This document shows, in pieces, positions 24,623 to 32,739 of a DNA stretch of 64,000 nt (the first letter of the stretch is position 1; every line of letters begins with the position of its first letter). The stretch spans positions 124,001 to 188,000 of the forward strand of contig JAHHHD010000002.1 of NCBI GenBank assembly GCA_019359505.1, in the 5' to 3' direction. Below the pieces are notes generated by a model that did no database searches, was not told the DNA's origin, and was given only the letters and a program-made list of their open reading frames with translations. The position numbers and the translations under genes are program-made. The DNA comes from Drouetiella hepatica Uher 2000/2452 (GTDB lineage Bacteria > Cyanobacteriota > Cyanobacteriia > Elainellales > Elainellaceae).

Positions 24623-25135
24623 TCACGATTCAGAATCGTCTAGCAGTAGACTAGATTCACCAGGATAGAAGCGATCGTCTAAAATCTCAGTCAGGCTGTA
24701 GCAGCAGCTTAGGGGAAAGGTTTGCTGAGGCAGGTCAGTTTCTCCCATCGCCAAATCTCTTGCATTCTCATATGCTTCTTGCAGCGCATCATCCAGATCA
24801 GGCTTGAGGCTGGGGTTGTCCTTCAGGAGTCGTAACGTATCACGCCGCTGCACGCGCAGGGTTGCTAGCCAGCTCCGGCTGCGGCGCTGGGGTTGATGTT
24901 CCCATTTCAGCAAGTGCCCCAGTAACACGCTCAAACGGTTGCGAAGTTCTTGGCGCTGCTGCTTCCCCAAAGATTCAATTTCCTCAATCAAGTTTGGCAA
25001 ATCCACCTGATTCCATTGCTTGCTGCGGAGCAATGTTGCTTGTTCCTGTGTCCAGGCATAAAAATCAGCCTCGTAGAGATTGAGTAGAGGCACGGAATTC
25101 TCCACTGACTTTGGGTTTGCTTCGGGCACAGGCAT
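24623..25135 (-). CDS. DUF29 family protein
   Basis: The landmarks LYEADFYAWTQEQATLLRSK, LIEEIESLGKQQRQELRNRL and HLLKWEHQPQRRSRSW are typical of the DUF29 family, which is strongly expanded in cyanobacteria. Proteins are small, soluble and helical with no established function. ATG 25135 (MPVPEAN) is my preferred start; the frame stays open to 25207. The gene sits upstream of tRNA-Arg in divergent orientation. Confidence 0.88.
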   Translation of the reverse strand: MPVPEANPKSVENSVPLLNLYEADFYAWTQEQATLLRSKQWNQVDLPNLIEEIESLGKQQRQELRNRLSVLLGHLLKWEHQPQRRSRSWLATLRVQRRDTLRLLKDNPSLKPDLDDALQEAYENARDLAMGETDLPQQTFPLSCCYSLTEILDDRFYPGESSLLLDDSES

Positions 25136-25299
25136 GAGGTTGAACCAGTTCTTAAAAATTTCGAGAGATATTTTGAAATCGTTTGCTTCTCGTGAAAGAA
25201 CCTTCATTGACTGACTGTCTCAGAAGTTTAGTATAGTTATTGAAGGAAGATTTAGGGGAACCCTATGAGGATCAAACCCTTAAACTCTGAAAGGTATAG

Positions 25300-25373
25300 G
25301 CTCCAGTAGCTCAGATGGATAGAGCAATTGCCTTCTAAGCAATCGGTCACAGGTTCGAGTCCTGTCTGGGGCG
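25300..25373 (+). tRNA. tRNA-Arg (anticodon TCT)
   Basis: A cloverleaf folds from 25300. The acceptor GCTCCAG pairs with CTGGGGC (one G-U). The D stem is GCTC/GAGC. The anticodon stem ATTGC/GCAAT encloses loop CTTCTAA, placing TCT at positions 34-36, and the T arm is ACAGG-TTCGAGT-CCTGT. The discriminator base is G and CCA is not encoded. It reads AGA/AGG arginine codons. Confidence 0.96.
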
Positions 25374-25395
25374 TGGGTTTTATAAAAGAGCGCTT

Positions 25396-25959
25396 CTAGC
25401 TTATTAGCCGTCGCACTGACACGGATAAGTCAGGAAACGCTAGCGGGTTAATGGTATTTTCTGTCCAGGCTATCTGCGATCGATATCCATCCTCAGCAGG
25501 GTCGCGCATGACGACTAGCTTCAGCGCCTTCAGGTTGACAACCCAATATTCAGCAATGCCAGCCGCCGCATAGGCTTTAGCCTTCGGGCTTAAATCTTTG
25601 CCGAGGCTGGAATGAGAAAACTCAATCAGCCAAAAGATATCGGCAGGGTAAGGATGCCGATCGCGGTATCCCTCGGTGCGCTTACGGACAATGGCGAGAT
25701 CCGGCTCTGGCTCAGAATTGCTGCTGGGAATGGTGATGGGATGCCCTTCTCGAACTTTGGCAAGACCGCCCAACAACTCCCTTAAATAATCTCCTGCTTC
25801 GCTAGCAGAATTGGCATGGGGTTCCCGCTCTGGGGTCATCTCAATAATTTCTCCATTCAGCAGCTCAACCGGGCGATCGTCTAATAGCCCTGTCTCAATT
25901 AAGCGGTGATAGTCTTCAACTGACCATTTGGCTGTTGTCGTAGACTTGGCTGTTGTCAT
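25396..25959 (-). CDS. Uma2 family (PD-(D/E)XK-like) protein
   Basis: The Uma2 layout is complete: WSVEDYHRLIETGLLDDRPVELLNGEII, EPEPDLAIVRK, FWLIEFSHSSLGKDLSPKAKAYAAAGIAEYWVVN. The PDLA ... E-x-S/H-S ... K arrangement suggests a restriction-endonuclease-like fold. The usual GEI, PD and IE-x-S residues are retained; activity is untested for the family, which is hugely expanded in cyanobacteria. ATG 25959 (MTTAKSTTTAK) is chosen over a longer open frame to 26046. Confidence 0.88.
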   Translation of the reverse strand: MTTAKSTTTAKWSVEDYHRLIETGLLDDRPVELLNGEIIEMTPEREPHANSASEAGDYLRELLGGLAKVREGHPITIPSSNSEPEPDLAIVRKRTEGYRDRHPYPADIFWLIEFSHSSLGKDLSPKAKAYAAAGIAEYWVVNLKALKLVVMRDPAEDGYRSQIAWTENTINPLAFPDLSVSVRRLIS

Positions 25960-26161
25960 AGACGGGGGGCGATCGCACTGTTGGTTAGAGGTGAGACAGA
26001 ACGCATATTTTATTGTCGCTCGCCTGACAGGTTTCGTCATGCCCAACCTGAACTTGCTGAATGACTTGCAACCTGAAGAGACACCTTTTGAGCGACAATC
26101 AGGTTAGCGATCGTTTAAGTTACGGGTAATGCCCGACCAAGCTGCTGATGGTGATGACTTT

Positions 26162-27097
26162 ATGAAAAAACTGATCGAAGGTGTGAATGAGTTCAGAGAA
26201 AACTATGTTTCAACTCATCGCGATCTGCTGGAAAACCTTTCCCATGGTCAAGATCCCAGCGTCTTGTTCATCACCTGCTCCGATTCTCGGATTTCGCCCA
26301 GCTTAATGACGCAGACGGATTTGGGCGATCTGTTTGTGATTCGCAATGCCGGAAACATCATCCCACCTTATGGCGCGGCGAATGGTGGCGAGGGGGCAGC
26401 AGTAGAGTATGCCATTCATGCGTTGGGCATTGAGCAAATTGTGGTGTGTGGGCATTCGCACTGCGGTGCGATGAAGGGCCTGCTGCAATTAGGCAAATTG
26501 GAAGAAGAAATGCCGCTGGTCTATGACTGGCTGAAACACGCAGAGGCGACGCGGCGCTTGGTGAAAGAGAACTACGGCGATCGCAACAAAGAAGAGCTGC
26601 TGGAAATCACGATCGCCGAAAACGTCCTCACCCAAATTGAGAACCTTAAGACCTACCCTGTAGTGCGATCGCGCTTGTACCAAGGCAAGCTGAAGATCTA
26701 CGGCTGGGTTTACCTGATTGAGACAGGGGAAGTGCTGGCGTACGACGAAGACACACACTCCTACATCGCGCCCCAAAGTCAGATTGACTATGTTTCCGAG
26801 AATGAGAAACTTGTGAGTCGCGCTGTTAGCTCGGTTGCACCGCCTGTTGCCTGTGAGTTGCCTCTGACAGAGGAAGAGCTAGCGGCAATGGCGCATCGGA
26901 GTAACGGCGCTGGGACTCACAAGGTTGGAACTCAGAAGGCTGGAATTCAAAAGGCTGAAGCTCAGAAGCCTGGACAAAGGACTCAGAACACAGAGCCTCA
27001 AAAAGTGGGAACTCCAAGCACCGTCCCTCAGTACGTGGGCAATCCCCGGCTATCGGCAGCACAGAGCGATCGCATCTATCGAGGATCGAGATCCTAA
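26162..27097 (+). CDS. ccaA: Carboxysomal beta-type carbonic anhydrase CcaA
   Basis: CcaA dehydrates bicarbonate inside the carboxysome to feed Rubisco. With ATG 26162 the zinc ligands fall at C39, H98 and C101, with D41-x-R43, the numbering I recall for the Synechocystis enzyme, which supports this start over an ATG 11 codons upstream. The core (CSDSRISP, NAGNIIPPYGAANGGEGAA, CGHSHCGAMKG) is followed by a long C-terminal extension. It has a Gln/Lys pentad repeat (VGTQK-AGIQK-AEAQK) and ends in DRIYRGSRS, matching the conserved RIYRGSR terminus involved in carboxysome recruitment. It is monocistronic here. Confidence 0.93.
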   Translation: MKKLIEGVNEFRENYVSTHRDLLENLSHGQDPSVLFITCSDSRISPSLMTQTDLGDLFVIRNAGNIIPPYGAANGGEGAAVEYAIHALGIEQIVVCGHSHCGAMKGLLQLGKLEEEMPLVYDWLKHAEATRRLVKENYGDRNKEELLEITIAENVLTQIENLKTYPVVRSRLYQGKLKIYGWVYLIETGEVLAYDEDTHSYIAPQSQIDYVSENEKLVSRAVSSVAPPVACELPLTEEELAAMAHRSNGAGTHKVGTQKAGIQKAEAQKPGQRTQNTEPQKVGTPSTVPQYVGNPRLSAAQSDRIYRGSRS

Positions 27098-27212
27098 GCT
27101 CCTGCTTCACCCCAAGCATCTTCTCCCTAAATTTTTCTCCCACACGCCCGATCGCCCCACCCATGCAAAGCGCCCTATGCTACTCATCCGTAGCCTCATG
27201 CGGAGGGGGTGT

Positions 27213-27256
27213 GGGGGACGTGCCCGTCCCCTGCCGGGGGTTTGGGGGAGACCCCC
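27213..27256. repeat. G/C-run hairpin pair
   Basis: GGGGACG/CGTCCCC (loop TGCC) is followed by GGGGGT/ACCCCC around 27236-27256. Such GGGGG/CCCCC hairpins are frequent in intergenic DNA of these genomes. It lies downstream of ccaA; no clear U tract follows. Confidence 0.6.
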
Positions 27257-27313
27257 AAGGCTGTTCGGCTGTTTCCCCCACTTACAGCAATTTTCAATTG
27301 CATAAACCACAGC

Positions 27314-27368
27314 TATTTTATTTTTTAGAGGTGTCGCACTCCACGCGACACTTCTAAAAAATAAAATA
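27314..27368. repeat. Intergenic palindrome, one mismatch
   Basis: Arms of about 23 nt (27314-27336 and 27346-27368) differ by one base and enclose a CACTCCACG centre. The outer T-rich left arm and A-rich right arm follow the layout of the other family members. It sits between ccaA and ispH. Confidence 0.85.
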
Positions 27369-27490
27369 AGTTAATCAATCTATGATCCTCAGCAAGATTT
27401 CAGGAATTTACCAATCGCCCTGTCCCCAGTTTGATACGCTGAGATGAACAGGACTCAATCACTCACAACCCATCAACCCCAAAACCCAGG

Positions 27491-28705
27491 ATGGACACAA
27501 AAGCCTTCAAGCGATCGCTCAACAGCTCTGAACTCTATCACCGCAAAGGCTTTGGTCACGAAGCAGAAGTCTTTGGGCAGATGCAGTCTGAATACCAGAG
27601 TGATTTGATCCAGCAGATTCGAGACAATCACTACACCCTGCAACAGGGCAACGTCACCATTCGTTTAGCCGAAGCCTTCGGGTTTTGCTGGGGAGTCGAG
27701 CGGGCAGTCGCCATGGCCTATGAAACCCGTCAGCACTTCCCCACCGATCGCATCTGGATCACCAACGAAATCATCCACAACCCCTCCGTGAATCAGCGCC
27801 TACGCGAGATGGAGGTCGGCTTCATCACCGTTGAGGCGGGCAAAAAAGACTTTGGGGCTGTAGCCGAGGGCGATGTCGTCATTCTGCCCGCCTTTGGAGC
27901 CAGCGTCCAGGAAATGCAGCTACTCAACGACAAAGGCTGCACGATCGTGGACACCACCTGTCCGTGGGTGTCTAAAGTGTGGAACACCGTCGAAAAGCAC
28001 AAGAAAGTTAGCCACACTTCAATTATTCACGGCAAATATAACCACGAAGAAACGATCGCCACCAGCTCTTTTGCCGGGACTTATCTGATCGTTCTTAACC
28101 TGGCGGAAGCCCAATACGTTGCCGACTACATTTTGCAGGGAGGCAGCCGAGACGAGTTTATGGCTAAATTCAGCCGTGCCCATTCTGAAGGGTTTGATCC
28201 CGATCGCGATCTGCAACGAGTGGGCATTGCCAACCAAACCACCATGCTCAAGGGTGAAACCGAGCAAATCGGCAAACTGTTTGAGCATACAATGATGCGA
28301 AAGTATGGTCCTGACCAGCTCAATCAGCACTTCCTCAGCTTCAACACCATCTGTGACGCAACCCAAGAACGTCAGGATGCCATGTTTCAGCTTGTGGATG
28401 AAAAACTCGATCTGATGATGGTAATCGGCGGCTACAACTCCTCCAACACCACCCACCTTCAGGAAATCGCCATTGAGCGCGGCATCCCCTCTTATCACAT
28501 CGACAGCGCCGATCGCATTCTCTCCAGCAATCGCCTAGAGCATAAGCCACTCCACCGCGATCTAGAAATTCAGGAGAACTGGCTGCCACCTGGAGAGATC
28601 GTGGTGGGCATCACCTCAGGAGCCTCTACCCCCGACAAAGTGGTTGCCCAGGTAATTGAGCAAATCTTTGCCCTCAAGACCTCAGAAGTTGCTGACCGTC
28701 TTTGA
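27491..28705 (+). CDS. ispH: 4-hydroxy-3-methylbut-2-enyl diphosphate reductase IspH
   Basis: IspH performs the last step of the MEP isoprenoid pathway, reducing HMBPP to IPP and DMAPP with a [4Fe-4S] cluster. The cluster cysteines are in [24 protein letters not shown] and [11 protein letters not shown]. The 404-residue length and the N-terminal [20 protein letters not shown] extension are those of the plant/cyanobacterial form, which takes electrons from ferredoxin. ATG 27491 is unambiguous by family. ilvE follows on the same strand after about 75 nt. Confidence 0.97.
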   Translation: MDTKAFKRSLNSSELYHRKGFGHEAEVFGQMQSEYQSDLIQQIRDNHYTLQQGNVTIRLAEAFGFCWGVERAVAMAYETRQHFPTDRIWITNEIIHNPSVNQRLREMEVGFITVEAGKKDFGAVAEGDVVILPAFGASVQEMQLLNDKGCTIVDTTCPWVSKVWNTVEKHKKVSHTSIIHGKYNHEETIATSSFAGTYLIVLNLAEAQYVADYILQGGSRDEFMAKFSRAHSEGFDPDRDLQRVGIANQTTMLKGETEQIGKLFEHTMMRKYGPDQLNQHFLSFNTICDATQERQDAMFQLVDEKLDLMMVIGGYNSSNTTHLQEIAIERGIPSYHIDSADRILSSNRLEHKPLHRDLEIQENWLPPGEIVVGITSGASTPDKVVAQVIEQIFALKTSEVADRL

Positions 28706-28725
28706 TTCTCAACTTCTAACCCTTA

Positions 28726-28734
28726 TGTGATAAT
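28726..28734 (+). promoter_or_regulatory. Possible extended -10 promoter of ilvE
   Basis: TGTGATAAT has the TGN extension and a GATAAT hexamer about 50 nt before the ilvE start. A TTGATT lies too far upstream (21-nt spacer) to be a convincing -35. There is no leader ORF or terminator in this gap. Confidence 0.3.
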
Positions 28735-28782
28735 GGCTAACATTCCAAAACGCCAAGTTAGCCTCTCATGGGAGTTTTTATA

Positions 28783-29697
28783 ATGCACAACTTTTTGCCG
28801 ATCGCCTACTTTGAAAATCAGTTTATTCCGTTTGCGGAAGCAAAAGTGTCCATTGCCACCCATGCGTTGCACTATGGCACTGGGGCATTTGGCGGTATGC
28901 GCGGCATCCCTGACCCCCAAAATCCCGACCAGATTTTGTTGTTTCGACTCGATCGCCACTGTCAGCGGCTCAGCGACAGTGCTCGGTTCTTACTGTACGA
29001 TCTACCCGCTGAAAAAATTCAGAGCGTCATTACTGAGTTTGTTCACAAGAACCAGCCTTCCCTGCCCTTCTACATCCGCCCCTTTGTCTACACCTCCGAT
29101 CTGGGAATCGCCCCTCGCTTACACAACATTGAGAAAAACTTCTTCGTTTACGGACTAGAGCTAGGGGACTACCTTTCTCCAGACGGGGTTTCTTGTCGGA
29201 TTAGCTCCTGGTACCGCCAGGAAGATCGAAGTCTGCCGCTGCGCGGCAAAATTAGCGGAGCCTATATCACCTCCTCTCTGGCAAAAACGGAGGCCGTTGA
29301 TTCTGGCTTTGACGAAGCTATTTTGATGAATGCTCAGGGCAAAGTCTGCGAGGCTTCAGGAATGAACGTGTTTATCGTGCGTCAGGGCAAGCTGATTACA
29401 CCAGGATTTGAGCAAGACGTTCTCGAAGGCATCACCCGCGACAGCATTTTGACGATCGCCCGTAACCTGGGCATTCCGGTCATCGAGCGCCCCATCGACA
29501 AAACTGAGCTGATGATCGCCGACGAAGTGTTCCTCAGCGGCACCGCCGCCAAAATTACGCCCGTACGCCGCGTCGAGAGCTACGAACTGTCGAGCGATCG
29601 CCCCATCACCCACAAGCTCCGGGAAAAGCTCTCTGCCATCACTGAAAATCGGGACGCAGAGTACAAAGACTGGGTATATGCGATTCCCCTCAAGTAA
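28783..29697 (+). CDS. ilvE: Branched-chain amino acid aminotransferase
   Basis: This class IV PLP aminotransferase interconverts Leu, Ile and Val with their 2-oxo acids. The fold-type IV signatures are visible: THALHYGTGAFGGMRG at the N-terminus, the PLP-lysine region LRGKISGAYITSSLAKTEAV, DEAILMNAQGKVCEASGMNVF, and FLSGTAAKITPVRRV. Length is standard at 305. I choose ATG 28783 because GGGAG (28769-28773) lies 8-9 nt upstream; ATG 28768 is in frame but overlaps that site. Confidence 0.94.
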   Translation: MHNFLPIAYFENQFIPFAEAKVSIATHALHYGTGAFGGMRGIPDPQNPDQILLFRLDRHCQRLSDSARFLLYDLPAEKIQSVITEFVHKNQPSLPFYIRPFVYTSDLGIAPRLHNIEKNFFVYGLELGDYLSPDGVSCRISSWYRQEDRSLPLRGKISGAYITSSLAKTEAVDSGFDEAILMNAQGKVCEASGMNVFIVRQGKLITPGFEQDVLEGITRDSILTIARNLGIPVIERPIDKTELMIADEVFLSGTAAKITPVRRVESYELSSDRPITHKLREKLSAITENRDAEYKDWVYAIPLK

Positions 29698-29821
29698 CTT
29701 GAGATTTTGTGGCTTGAGATTTTGGACTGCATCTAAAGTCCAAAATCGATCTGGCTCATTCAGTGCGGTAAATTAGGGGTCTAGAGAGTGCATTAATAAT
29801 GAGCCGCTCAAACGGTGAGCC

Positions 29822-30160
29822 ATGGGAGAATATCTGATCCGGCAGGCTGTCCAGCGAAAAAGCTTTGAGTTTGCCCTTGGCATCATCCGGCTTTATAAAA
29901 AATTGCAGGCACGGCAGGAGTTTATTCTCTCTCCTCAACTGCTGAAGTGCGGCACTAGCATCGGCGTGAGCGTGGAAGAGGCGATCGCCGAACCAAGCCG
30001 CGAAACTTTTGGCGATCGGGTGGCAGTAGCTTCTAGAAGCGCCAGAGAGACGCGCTACTGGCTGAAATTGCTGCAAGAATCTAAGCTGGTCGATGTAGAT
30101 GTCAGCAGCGAACTAGCGCAAATTGACGAGTTGCTGGATCTCCTCAGCCGTCTGGTTTAG
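29822..30160 (+). CDS. Four-helix bundle protein (S23 / IVP family)
   Basis: KSFEFALGIIRLYKKLQARQ, LSPQLLKCGTSIGVSVEEAI and SRSARETRYWLKLLQESKLV match the four-helix bundle family first found in 23S rRNA intervening sequences. It also occurs as free-standing genes near retroelements and elsewhere. No rRNA or reverse transcriptase is nearby. Five-helix pentameric assemblies are known for the family; the molecular role is unclear. The upstream sequence gives no strong ribosome binding site. Confidence 0.87.
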   Translation: MGEYLIRQAVQRKSFEFALGIIRLYKKLQARQEFILSPQLLKCGTSIGVSVEEAIAEPSRETFGDRVAVASRSARETRYWLKLLQESKLVDVDVSSELAQIDELLDLLSRLV

Positions 30161-30338
30161 AAAAAGCCTAAAAAGAAAAGCGTAAAACTGACTCAGAGAA
30201 TACCTCTACTCATGCACGAATCTACTATTCTGTCCACTAAGGCTTAAATAAGACGATGCAATAAGATAGCGCCAATGTCTCAAAGCCTTGACATAAGATG
30301 GAACTAAGGGAACTGATAGGATTACCGGAGCTGTCATT

Positions 30339-30536
30339 ATGCTCGTCATCATCATGGAGAATCAACTCCTCCCCACGTACAAAGTTTGTCAGGCCTGCCT
30401 GATGGCTGATCAAAGCGGTCAACCTCGGTGGCAGCCAGGAAAACTTCGCTGCGGTCGCGCTCTTACCCAGCCTATTGACAGCCAGCCGGAGCAGTATGAG
30501 TGTCAGATGGGTTTCCGGGTTGCCAATATTGATTAG
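30339..30536 (+). CDS. Small cysteine-containing protein, unknown
   Basis: The 65-residue protein has C-x2-C (YKVCQACLMADQ), a third cysteine in KLRCGRAL and a fourth in QYECQMGFRV, so it could form a small zinc ribbon. GGAG lies 8 nt before ATG 30339, supporting this start; ATG 30354 is the alternative. It looks like a conserved cyanobacterial small protein, but I cannot name the family. The gene ends about 125 nt before the Tic20-like gene. Confidence 0.65.
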   Translation: MLVIIMENQLLPTYKVCQACLMADQSGQPRWQPGKLRCGRALTQPIDSQPEQYECQMGFRVANID

Positions 30537-30660
30537 CTAGATTGATCAGGTCGGCTGCATCCCCTTCAAACTGGAGATTGAGCTATTCTAGAGGCTTACG
30601 CAGCAGAGTGTCTTGAGCTTTGCCTGTTCGACTTTTAGCTAATTTTTTGGAGAGTGCAAA

Positions 30661-31143
30661 ATGGCTTTGTCCGGTTCTACAGCTCCCCTCGATCGCGTCT
30701 TTGCTTGTCTTCCCTATCTCTTGCCCCTTCTGGATGGATTGACCTTTTCAGGCCCTTTTTTCCAGCAATTCCCCGTATTGCAGCCCATTGTCCTCCCCCT
30801 GATCCCGCTGTTAAATATCTATCGCGGCGTTCCCTTTATGGGGCTAATTGTTTTCTTTGCCCTGTTTTTACTGGTCGTTAGAAACGAAAGCATTTCGCAC
30901 TTCATTCGCTTCAATGCCATGCAGGCGATTCTCATAGACATCGTTTTAGTCCTGTGCAGCATCATTGTAGACTACCTGCTCAGACCTCTATTGGGCGATG
31001 GAACGCTGCTGCTGGATACGCTGTTTAACGTCATTTTCTTGGGAACCATTGCGGCGATCGTCTACTCGGTTATTCAGTCCGCTTTGGGACGCTATGCAGA
31101 AATTCCAACCCTCTCGGAAGCTGTGTATATGCAGGTGAGATAG
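30661..31143 (+). CDS. Tic20 family membrane protein
   Basis: Four membrane spans and the motifs RVFACLPYLLPLLDG, FALFLLVVRNESISHFIRFNAMQAILIDI and YSVIQSALGRYAEIP match the cyanobacterial Tic20/Ycf60 family. These are homologues of the chloroplast inner-envelope import channel component. The cyanobacterial function is unsettled. Length (160) is normal. The RFNAMQAIL stretch is the best conserved part of the family. No operon partner is visible. Confidence 0.92.
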   Translation: MALSGSTAPLDRVFACLPYLLPLLDGLTFSGPFFQQFPVLQPIVLPLIPLLNIYRGVPFMGLIVFFALFLLVVRNESISHFIRFNAMQAILIDIVLVLCSIIVDYLLRPLLGDGTLLLDTLFNVIFLGTIAAIVYSVIQSALGRYAEIPTLSEAVYMQVR

Positions 31144-31154
31144 AGCACCAGCCG

Positions 31155-31937
31155 TTAGGGCATAGGCTTGGAAGCGACCGTATTCTCTAGAGAGCCTATC
31201 CCCTCGATCTCGACGCGAACGCGATCGCCCACCTGGAGTTCTCCTACGCCTTCGGGTGTGCCTGTTAGCACCACATCTCCGGGCAGTAAGGTCATTACCT
31301 GACTAATGTAGGAGACCAAGACGCTGGGCGAAAACACCATGGCGCTAATCACTGCCGACTGCGCGGGCTTGGGTGCGTCGTTCACAAAAGTTTGCAGTCG
31401 CGCTTCCGGGTTTAGCTCTCGCACAATCCAAGGTCCCAGCGGACAGAAAGTATCAAAGCCTTTTGCCCTTGTCCATTGCCCGTCCGTTTTTTGCAAATCT
31501 CTTGCTGTCACGTCATTGGCGATCGTGTATCCCCAAATTTTGGCTTGGGCTTGGTCAGGCGGACAGTCGGTACAGCGATCGCCAATCACGATCGCCAGCT
31601 CTCCCTCATAGTCAATGCGTTTTGACTGCGGCGGGTAGTAAATAATTCCTTCCGGGGCAATCACCGTAGTCGGAGGCTTCAAAAACAGCAGAGGCTGCTT
31701 TGGCACTTCATTGCCCAACTCAGCCGCATGTTGGGCATAGTTTCGCCCTACCGCAACAATCTTGGAAGGCGCACAGGGAGCCAAGAGATGATATTCATGG
31801 GCGGCAAGCACTTCATCGGTGGGTTGCCCGCTCAGCCAGGGAGGCGCGTCTAAAACTTGCACCTGGCGATCGAGCTGAAGTAGCCCGTAGCAGAGTTTTC
31901 CTGTGGTTTTTTGCAACCGAACATACCGTTGCGCCAT
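31155..31937 (-). CDS. Fumarylacetoacetate hydrolase family protein
   Basis: The FAH C-terminal catalytic fold is clear: SKIVAVGRNYAQHAAELGNE, LFLKPPTTVIAPEGII, IDYEGELAIVIGDRC, GYTIANDVTARDLQK, KGFDTFCPLGPWIV and LLPGDVVLTGTPEGVG. The metal-binding glutamates and aspartate are retained. It is likely a beta-diketone or 2-hydroxyhepta-2,4-diene-1,7-dioate isomerase/hydrolase-like enzyme; the substrate is unknown. ATG 31937 (MAQRYVRLQ) is preferred over an open frame to 32030. It is convergent with the Tic20-like gene. Confidence 0.92.
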   Translation of the reverse strand: MAQRYVRLQKTTGKLCYGLLQLDRQVQVLDAPPWLSGQPTDEVLAAHEYHLLAPCAPSKIVAVGRNYAQHAAELGNEVPKQPLLFLKPPTTVIAPEGIIYYPPQSKRIDYEGELAIVIGDRCTDCPPDQAQAKIWGYTIANDVTARDLQKTDGQWTRAKGFDTFCPLGPWIVRELNPEARLQTFVNDAPKPAQSAVISAMVFSPSVLVSYISQVMTLLPGDVVLTGTPEGVGELQVGDRVRVEIEGIGSLENTVASKPMP

Positions 31938-32165
31938 AGTGGATTGTTTTTGTCCTGGTGTGTGGTCTTTATCCTGGTGTATGATTGGAGATCCTTGCTT
32001 TTGACTCAAGAAAAGCTGCCAATCTTTCAAGGTTAATACAAGCCAAGGTTAATACAAGTCAAGGCTAGTATAGACCGCTCTAATTTTCAGTCCTTTGGGC
32101 TGCATATTGAAGATCAGGTAACAATTCTTGTGGCAAGAGCCTCATGTCCATAAGGAGAAACGTTG

Positions 32166-32483
32166 ATGCCGCTTTACGAAACCATGTATATTCTGCGCCC
32201 CGATTTGGGAGATGAGCAGATTGATCAGGCGATCGAGAAATATCAAGCTATCCTGCGTGAGCAGGGCGCTGAAGAGTTGGAAACTCAGCACCGGGGCAAG
32301 CGCCGCCTAGCCTATGAAATTCAGAAGCACCGCGAAGGTGTCTATGTCCAGATGAACTATACGGCACCCGGAAGCACTGTAGCCCTACTGGAGCGGTCGA
32401 TGCGCCTCAGCGATGAAGTGATCCGCTTCATGACGTTGAAGCCTGAGCCTCCTGTAGTGGAAGAAGAGGTTGTTGAAGCTTAG
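32166..32483 (+). CDS. rpsF: 30S ribosomal protein S6
   Basis: [20 protein letters not shown], the [18 protein letters not shown] block and [12 protein letters not shown] are the S6 fold that binds the 16S rRNA platform with S18. A C-terminal acidic tail (EEEVVEA) follows. The ribosome binding site AAGGAGA (32152-32158) lies 7 nt upstream of ATG 32166. rpsR and ssb are absent, as expected for cyanobacteria where rpsF is separate. A hairpin follows downstream. Confidence 0.97.
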   Translation: MPLYETMYILRPDLGDEQIDQAIEKYQAILREQGAEELETQHRGKRRLAYEIQKHREGVYVQMNYTAPGSTVALLERSMRLSDEVIRFMTLKPEPPVVEEEVVEA

Positions 32484-32514
32484 AATAATGCTTTAACTCT
32501 ATTGCTGGTCTGTG

Positions 32515-32541
32515 AGGAGGGTTGCGGTGCAAGCCTCCTCT
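32515..32541 (+). other. Stable hairpin downstream of rpsF
   Basis: GAGGAGGGTTGC (32515-32526) and GCAAGCCTCCTC (32530-32541) form a 12-bp stem with one mismatch and a 3-nt loop, 32 nt after the rpsF stop. No U tract follows, so it may stabilise the transcript 3' end or stop transcription in another way. Confidence 0.45.
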
Positions 32542-32739
32542 CTCAATGTGATTGCAAAACCCAAGCGTAATTGCAGAACTCATCTGTAAAAATCAGGCGG
32601 AAGCTCTGAATTAGCGCTGCGTCAAGCAATAAAAATCTGATCGAACCTAGGATCTGGTCATGAGGTAGCGCTATCTTGGAACATAATCCTCTCCAGCAGC
32701 AGCAATCGTTATCAGATATTCATCAGGGGCAGGTCGGCG

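Noticed and set aside
28706-28782. Attenuator upstream of ilvE
   Set aside because: The gap is short, with no leader ORF rich in branched-chain codons and no terminator hairpin.
29822-30160. rRNA intervening sequence or retroelement
   Set aside because: Only the four-helix bundle gene is present; there is no rRNA or reverse transcriptase around it.
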